The notes below the pieces were generated by a model. That model was not told where the DNA came from and made no database searches. It saw only the letters and a list, made by a program, of their open reading frames with translations. Shown here in pieces: positions 60,045-64,000 of a stretch of 64,000 bases of DNA (positions are counted from its first letter, which is position 1; each line of letters begins with the position of its first letter). Source of the DNA: Pelomonas sp963422775 (GTDB lineage: Bacteria; Pseudomonadota; Gammaproteobacteria; Burkholderiales; Burkholderiaceae_C); assembly GCA_963422775.4 (NCBI GenBank), contig CAUJSJ030000037.1:124001-188000 (forward strand), in the 5' to 3' direction. The position numbers and the translations under genes are program-made.

Positions 60045-60808
60045 AGCAGCCCGTAAGCCGCGCGCAGCCGCGCCGCCATGCCGTTGAGTTCGAGTGCACG
60101 CATGGCCGCAACGACGCGCGCCAGCCGCTCCGGCGCGAGTCCGGGCGCATGCGCCAGCAGCTGGGCGTCCGCGTGGAAAACGGCGGGCAGGATGCGCACG
60201 CGACCCTGCAGGCCCTCCACCTCGATGGCGTGGCGCAGCGTCGCATCTGCCTGGTAGAAAAAGCGGCCACGGCCGCCCAGCAGCTTGCGCAGGTTTTGCG
60301 CGTTATCCGCCGCGCCGGCGTCGACGGCGAGGCCGGGCTGGTCGGCCAGGAAGCTCACATAGCCCGTGCCGCGCGTCGCAAGGATGACGCCCTGGGCACC
60401 GAGAGCCCGGATGTCTTCGAAGCCGCGCACCTCGACGCCGTCGTCGGCGCGCACGGCGACCTGGTGGCGCACGGTGTACAGCGACGGTGCGTCGACGAAG
60501 CGAAAGCGCGCGGCGCGCTCGCGCGTCTTGAGCATGCCGAAGAAGAGTTCGATGCGTTCGGCCGCGAGGTCGCTCTCGATGCGCATCAGCGGCAGAGCGT
60601 CCTCGAGGCCGCCGAACTGCAGGCCGGGGTCGGCGCGCTGCAGCGCACGGATGTAGTCGACGCAAAAGCCTTGCGGGCCGTCGCCGCCGACGTTGAACTT
60701 CAGCGTCATGCCGGCCTGGGCTACCGTGCGCAACGCCGGCTCGGCCGCGGCGACGCGCACGGCGGCCAGGGCCAGCGGCGCGGTGATCAGGAGGCGGCGG
60801 CACATCAT
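60041..60808 (-). CDS. Periplasmic substrate-binding-like protein
   Basis: The 255 residues have a signal peptide (to about VAAAEP) and a small type-II binding fold: LKFNVGGDGPQGFCVDYIRAL, FGMLKTRERAARFRFVD and ATRGTGYVSFLADQPGL. It looks like an orphan family-3 type (HisJ-like) sensor/binding protein and is coupled to the EamA gene rather than to ABC components. Confidence 0.8.
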   Translation of the reverse strand: MMCRRLLITAPLALAAVRVAAAEPALRTVAQAGMTLKFNVGGDGPQGFCVDYIRALQRADPGLQFGGLEDALPLMRIESDLAAERIELFFGMLKTRERAARFRFVDAPSLYTVRHQVAVRADDGVEVRGFEDIRALGAQGVILATRGTGYVSFLADQPGLAVDAGAADNAQNLRKLLGGRGRFFYQADATLRHAIEVEGLQGRVRILPAVFHADAQLLAHAPGLAPERLARVVAAMRALELNGMAARLRAAYGLL

Positions 60809-60853
60809 GGCGGGCCCGAGTCTAGTGCGGTCATCCTGCGTGCGCCGCGAAGT

Positions 60854-61573
60854 TCAATGCCGCGCAGCGGCAAGCATCTCGTGCACGTCGTGGCACATGA
60901 CGGCGAGGTAGGCGGCCAGCACGAGGTAATAGGTCGCGTACTCCCACTTCACGGCCGCGGGCACGGCGTAATAGGTCTGGGCCTCGGCGCTGTCACTGCG
61001 ATGTCGCCAGGCCTTGATGAGCTGGGGCCAGGCCAGCACGGCCATCAGGATCAGCATCGGGCTGGGCCGCCAGAAGAACAGCGCGACGAGCAGCGGCGCG
61101 CCCAGCAGCCAGATGCGCGGCGACAGCACGGCCGTGATGCGGCCGCCGTCAAAGGGGGAAATAGGAATCAGGTTGAACAGGTTCAGGAAGAAGCCGCTGT
61201 AGGCCACGGCCAGCAGCCAGTCGGCGTCCCAGCTGCGCGCAAGCAGATAGGTCAGCGTCGCGCCCACCGTACCGAGCAGCGGGCCCGCGAGGCCGACGAA
61301 GGCCTCGGTCTGCGCGTCATGCGGCATGTCCTTCAACTCGACCCACGCGCCCACGAACGGAATGAAAGTTGGCGCACCGACATTCAGCCCCTTGTAGCGC
61401 GCCGCGATGAAGTGCCCCATCTCGTGCACGAAAAGCAGCGCGATGAAGCCGGCCGCGTAGCGCCAACCGTAGATCCACGCGTACACCACCAGCGAGACCA
61501 ACATGCTGCCGCCGGTGACGAACAGCTTGCCGAACTTGGCGCCCGTGAACAGCAGCGCAAGGAGCTTGAACAT
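60854..61573 (-). CDS. Site-2 protease family (M50) membrane metalloprotease
   Basis: The 239 residues contain about six membrane segments. The zinc motif HEMGH is in ALLFVHEMGHFIAARY, and the third ligand region is NLFNLIPISPFDGGRI. It cuts membrane-embedded substrates. It is coupled by an ATGA overlap to the DUF2167 gene, which may encode a partner or substrate. Confidence 0.93.
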   Translation of the reverse strand: MFKLLALLFTGAKFGKLFVTGGSMLVSLVVYAWIYGWRYAAGFIALLFVHEMGHFIAARYKGLNVGAPTFIPFVGAWVELKDMPHDAQTEAFVGLAGPLLGTVGATLTYLLARSWDADWLLAVAYSGFFLNLFNLIPISPFDGGRITAVLSPRIWLLGAPLLVALFFWRPSPMLILMAVLAWPQLIKAWRHRSDSAEAQTYYAVPAAVKWEYATYYLVLAAYLAVMCHDVHEMLAAARH

Positions 61574-62469
61574 CAGGCCGTGGGCCCGTTGGGCTTGCCG
61601 CGTTTGAAGAACTTGGTGAACGCCGCGCCGACGCCGATGACCGCGATGAAGATGATCTTCGCGAACTTGGCAACAAAGGCGAACATGACCGCGAGCAAGC
61701 CGAGCTTCTTCGCGCCGACGCCGACGACCAGCGCCGCCAGGCCGTATTCGGCGACATGGTCGGTGGCCGAGTCGAAGTCCTCGTAGCGTTTGCCCTTGTC
61801 GAACTCCAGCGCGCCGAGCAGCGCCTTGGCGTCGGGCTTCTGGGCTGGCAGGTCCTTCAGGTCGGTGATGAAGTTCAGGCTCAGATAGCCCTCGCGGCCC
61901 AGCGCATAGGTGTTGTAGTTGACGCCCAGGGCGGCATCGGCCGGCGCGCCCTTCTCCTTGGAACTCATGGCCCAGACGAGGCGGTGCTGGGTCGCTTCAT
62001 AGGCTGGCGGCTCCGCCCAGCCGGTGATCTCGAGGGGCGCCACGCCCATCTTCTTGCGCTCGTCGTTGCTGGCCTCCGTGCCTTCCTTGTAGCTGGCCAG
62101 CAGCTCGTCGGCCTTCCACTCCTTGGCGTCGCCGTCCTTCACGTAGCCGGACGGGATGTAGCGCAATGTGGCAAACCACTCGCCCTCGCCCTTGGGGAAG
62201 ATCAGTCCGGCCAGCTCGCTGTGGTCACCCGGGTTGCCCATGGCGCGCAGCAGCTTGCCGGCCTGGGGCTGGGGAATGAAGACGCGGTCGGCCGGCAGGT
62301 GCAGCGTGGCCTGCCCGGCAATGGCGACATCGCTCGGGCCAGCCTGGGCCACGGTCTTGGCCTCGGTCCAGGCCGGGTCCTCGGCGGGCTTGGCGGCGTC
62401 GGCGGCGTGAGCGCCCAGACCCGCCATCAGTGCCCCCGCAGCCAGCAGGCCGCGCAGCGTGGTTTTCAT
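61573..62469 (-). CDS. DUF2167 membrane protein
   Basis: ATG 62469 gives 298 residues: a signal peptide (to about AHAAD), a DUF2167 periplasmic domain (about 45-245) with LPADRVFIPQPQAGKLLRAMG and EWFATLRYIPSGYVKDGDAK, and a C-terminal membrane region (about 250-285) with basic end. Function unknown. It shares a start/stop overlap with the M50 protease. Confidence 0.92.
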   Translation of the reverse strand: MKTTLRGLLAAGALMAGLGAHAADAAKPAEDPAWTEAKTVAQAGPSDVAIAGQATLHLPADRVFIPQPQAGKLLRAMGNPGDHSELAGLIFPKGEGEWFATLRYIPSGYVKDGDAKEWKADELLASYKEGTEASNDERKKMGVAPLEITGWAEPPAYEATQHRLVWAMSSKEKGAPADAALGVNYNTYALGREGYLSLNFITDLKDLPAQKPDAKALLGALEFDKGKRYEDFDSATDHVAEYGLAALVVGVGAKKLGLLAVMFAFVAKFAKIIFIAVIGVGAAFTKFFKRGKPNGPTA

Positions 62470-62584
62470 CGTTGCTCTCTCAACAAAGGGTCGCAGTCTA
62501 GGCAAACCCGCAGGCGCTCCCGTTCAGGGAATGCCCCGCCAGGGGCAGATTCACAATCCGCATCACAAGACAGGGGAGCACGAC

Positions 62585-63094
62585 ATGGCATTGACGGAAA
62601 AGATGCGCCGTCCACTCGCGGCGGCGGCCTGCCTGCTGTTGATGCTGGCCGGCAGCGGCTGCACGACGGCGCCCAAGGTGGTCGCGTCGCCGCCGCTGCG
62701 TTGCGACCAGTCCGGCAGCAGCTGCGTCAACGATCTGATGCTGGCGCTGGAGGACTGGAAGGACGCCTACAACAGCCGCGACCCGCGGCGGCTCCAGCGG
62801 CTGTATGCCCCGGGCGCGCTGATCACCGACGACGAATACTCGGCCGTGCCGCTGGACGGCGAGGCGCTGCCGGTGTTCTTCGACCAGATGGCGCAGCGGC
62901 CGACGGCGCGCATGCGCTGGATCATCGGCAACCTGCAGCTGTTTGGCGACACGGCGGTGCGCTCGGGCGAGTACGCGTTCACCGAGCAGATCGACGGTCA
63001 GACGAAAGAGCGTCCGGCGCGCTACAGCTTTGCCTACCAGCGCATCGAAGGCCGCTGGTTGATCGTGCTGCAGCACTCCACGCTCAGACCCTGA
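62585..63094 (+). CDS. SnoaL/DUF4440-like lipoprotein
   Basis: ATG 62585 gives 169 residues with a lipobox (LMLAGSGC) and an NTF2-like fold: LEDWKDAYNSRDPRRLQRLYAPGALIT and YSFAYQRIEGRWLIVLQHST. Such proteins bind small ligands or act as calcium/calmodulin-kinase-type association domains. No partner is seen. Confidence 0.85.
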   Translation: MALTEKMRRPLAAAACLLLMLAGSGCTTAPKVVASPPLRCDQSGSSCVNDLMLALEDWKDAYNSRDPRRLQRLYAPGALITDDEYSAVPLDGEALPVFFDQMAQRPTARMRWIIGNLQLFGDTAVRSGEYAFTEQIDGQTKERPARYSFAYQRIEGRWLIVLQHSTLRP

Positions 63095-63124
63095 CGGGGC
63101 AGGCCCGTCAGGACCCGGTCGAGA

Positions 63125-64000
63125 TCAGACCTTGGCCAGCAACGCGTCCCACTTGGCGCGGGCGACCTTCTCGTGCCGCTCCTTCACGTGGCCGTAGCCG
63201 CGGATGTCTTCCGGCACGCGGGCCAGCTCGACGGCATCGGCGAGCTTCGCGGCAGTCAGCCCGGCGAGGGCCTTGTCGAGACCGGCGCGGTAGTCGGCGA
63301 TCCAGCGGCGCTCCATCTTGCGCTCCGCGGTGTGGCCGAAGATGTCGAAGGCCGTGCCGCGCAGGCCCTTCATCTTGGCCAGCAGGCCGAAGGCCGGGCG
63401 GATCCAGGGGCCGAAGGGGCGCTTGACCAGCTCGCCCTTGTTGTTCTTCTTGGCCAGCAGCGGCGGTGCAAGGTGGTGCACCAGCTTGTAGTTGCCCTCG
63501 AACATGCCGGCCACCTTCTCGGCGAAGCCCATGTCGGTGTGCAGGCGGGCCACCTCGTACTCGTCCTTGTAGGCCATCAGCTTGAACAGATAGCGCGCCA
63601 CAGCCTCGGTCAGCTTGGTCGTGCTGCCGACCTTGGCTTCGGCCGCGCGCACCTTGTCGACGAAGGCCTTGTACTCGGCCGCGTAGGCGGCGTTCTGGTA
63701 GCCGGTCAGGAAGTCCACGCGCTTGGCGACGAGCTCGTCCACGCCCTGGCGCTTGACCATCTGGATGACCTGCTGCGTGGCGTACATCGCCTGCACGCTC
63801 TTCAGATCCTGCGCACAGCGACGGCCCCATTCGAAGGCGATCTTGTTGTTGTCGATCTGCACGCCGTTGAGCTCGATGGCGCGCATCAGCGCGTCATAGC
63901 TCAGCGGGATGCGGCCCTGCTGCCAGGCGTAGCCCAGCATCAGCGGGTTGGTGTAGAGCGAATCGCCCACCAGCTTGACGGCCACTTCCTCGGCGTCGAA
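63125..64000 (-). CDS. Indolepyruvate ferredoxin oxidoreductase family, C-terminal part (window edge)
   Basis: The frame runs from the right edge to a stop at 63125, 291 codons without a start within the window. It matches the C-terminal region of the large (~1150-residue) fused indolepyruvate:ferredoxin oxidoreductase of proteobacteria: YTNPLMLGYAWQQGRIPLS, LIELNG-type start ALMRAIELNGV, and the end DIRGYGHVKERH. The enzyme oxidatively decarboxylates aryl-pyruvates from amino-acid breakdown. The catalytic TPP domains lie outside the window. Confidence 0.9.
   Translation of the reverse strand, partial: FDAEEVAVKLVGDSLYTNPLMLGYAWQQGRIPLSYDALMRAIELNGVQIDNNKIAFEWGRRCAQDLKSVQAMYATQQVIQMVKRQGVDELVAKRVDFLTGYQNAAYAAEYKAFVDKVRAAEAKVGSTTKLTEAVARYLFKLMAYKDEYEVARLHTDMGFAEKVAGMFEGNYKLVHHLAPPLLAKKNNKGELVKRPFGPWIRPAFGLLAKMKGLRGTAFDIFGHTAERKMERRWIADYRAGLDKALAGLTAAKLADAVELARVPEDIRGYGHVKERHEKVARAKWDALLAKV

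Overview
The window is GC-rich, tightly packed bacterial DNA. The mix of families points to a betaproteobacterium of the order Burkholderiales, most like the Roseateles/Pelomonas/Rubrivivax group: DUF3567, DUF4197, a ProQ-type protein with long low-complexity tails, TctD/TctE-like regulators, a YceI-YceI-cytochrome b561 cluster and an indolepyruvate ferredoxin oxidoreductase. This placement is inference from gene content; no rRNA is present.

Layout. 1-3.5 kb: a two-component pair (the kinase runs off the left edge) divergent from a sugar-binding protein and an ABC ATPase. 3.5-9 kb: an outer-membrane-like protein, a GH39-like glycosidase of visibly lower GC, and a cytochrome c/sugar dehydrogenase fusion. 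9-14.4 kb: a beta-glucan utilisation operon (binding protein, two permeases, GH1, GH16) under a LacI-type operator. 14.7-17.3 kb: a frameshifted CBM/dioxygenase pseudogene and a second TctDE-like pair. 17.4-22.1 kb: an accessory island with an HTH protein, two tRNA genes, a sigma-54-type promoter motif, an HNH nuclease, tRNA-like fragments, a slipin, an unknown protein and the last 29 codons of rtcB, closed by a strong terminator. 22.2-28.2 kb: a heme-type sensor with a Ser/Thr kinase, a MalT-like regulator and an SDR enzyme. 28.3-64 kb: mostly housekeeping and stress genes, including glutaminase, DsbD, leucyl aminopeptidase, ProQ, a GAF-GGDEF cyclase, an HDAC-like deacylase, a Pat-like acyl-CoA synthetase/acetyltransferase, nucleoside hydrolase, a double-AAA ATPase, SoxR, ferredoxin-NADP reductase, a LytTR two-component operon, YceI proteins with cytochrome b, and an M50 protease.

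Two things stand out. First, three non-coding elements (2127-2391, 30326-30485, 41888-42154) carry five copies of one conserved ~50-base head. Each head sits on a long, nearly perfect stem whose sequence differs completely between copies but keeps its pairing. I do not recognise this family. Elements two and three end five bases before the start codons of the glutaminase and the Pat-like gene. A second, unrelated family of two ~137 bp multi-hairpin elements (38843-38980, 54282-54418) lies between convergent genes and also shows compensated stems. Second, the 18.4-22.1 kb island reads as a decayed RtcB RNA-repair operon that keeps its tRNA genes, tRNA-like fragments, HNH protein and slipin but has lost nearly all of rtcB.
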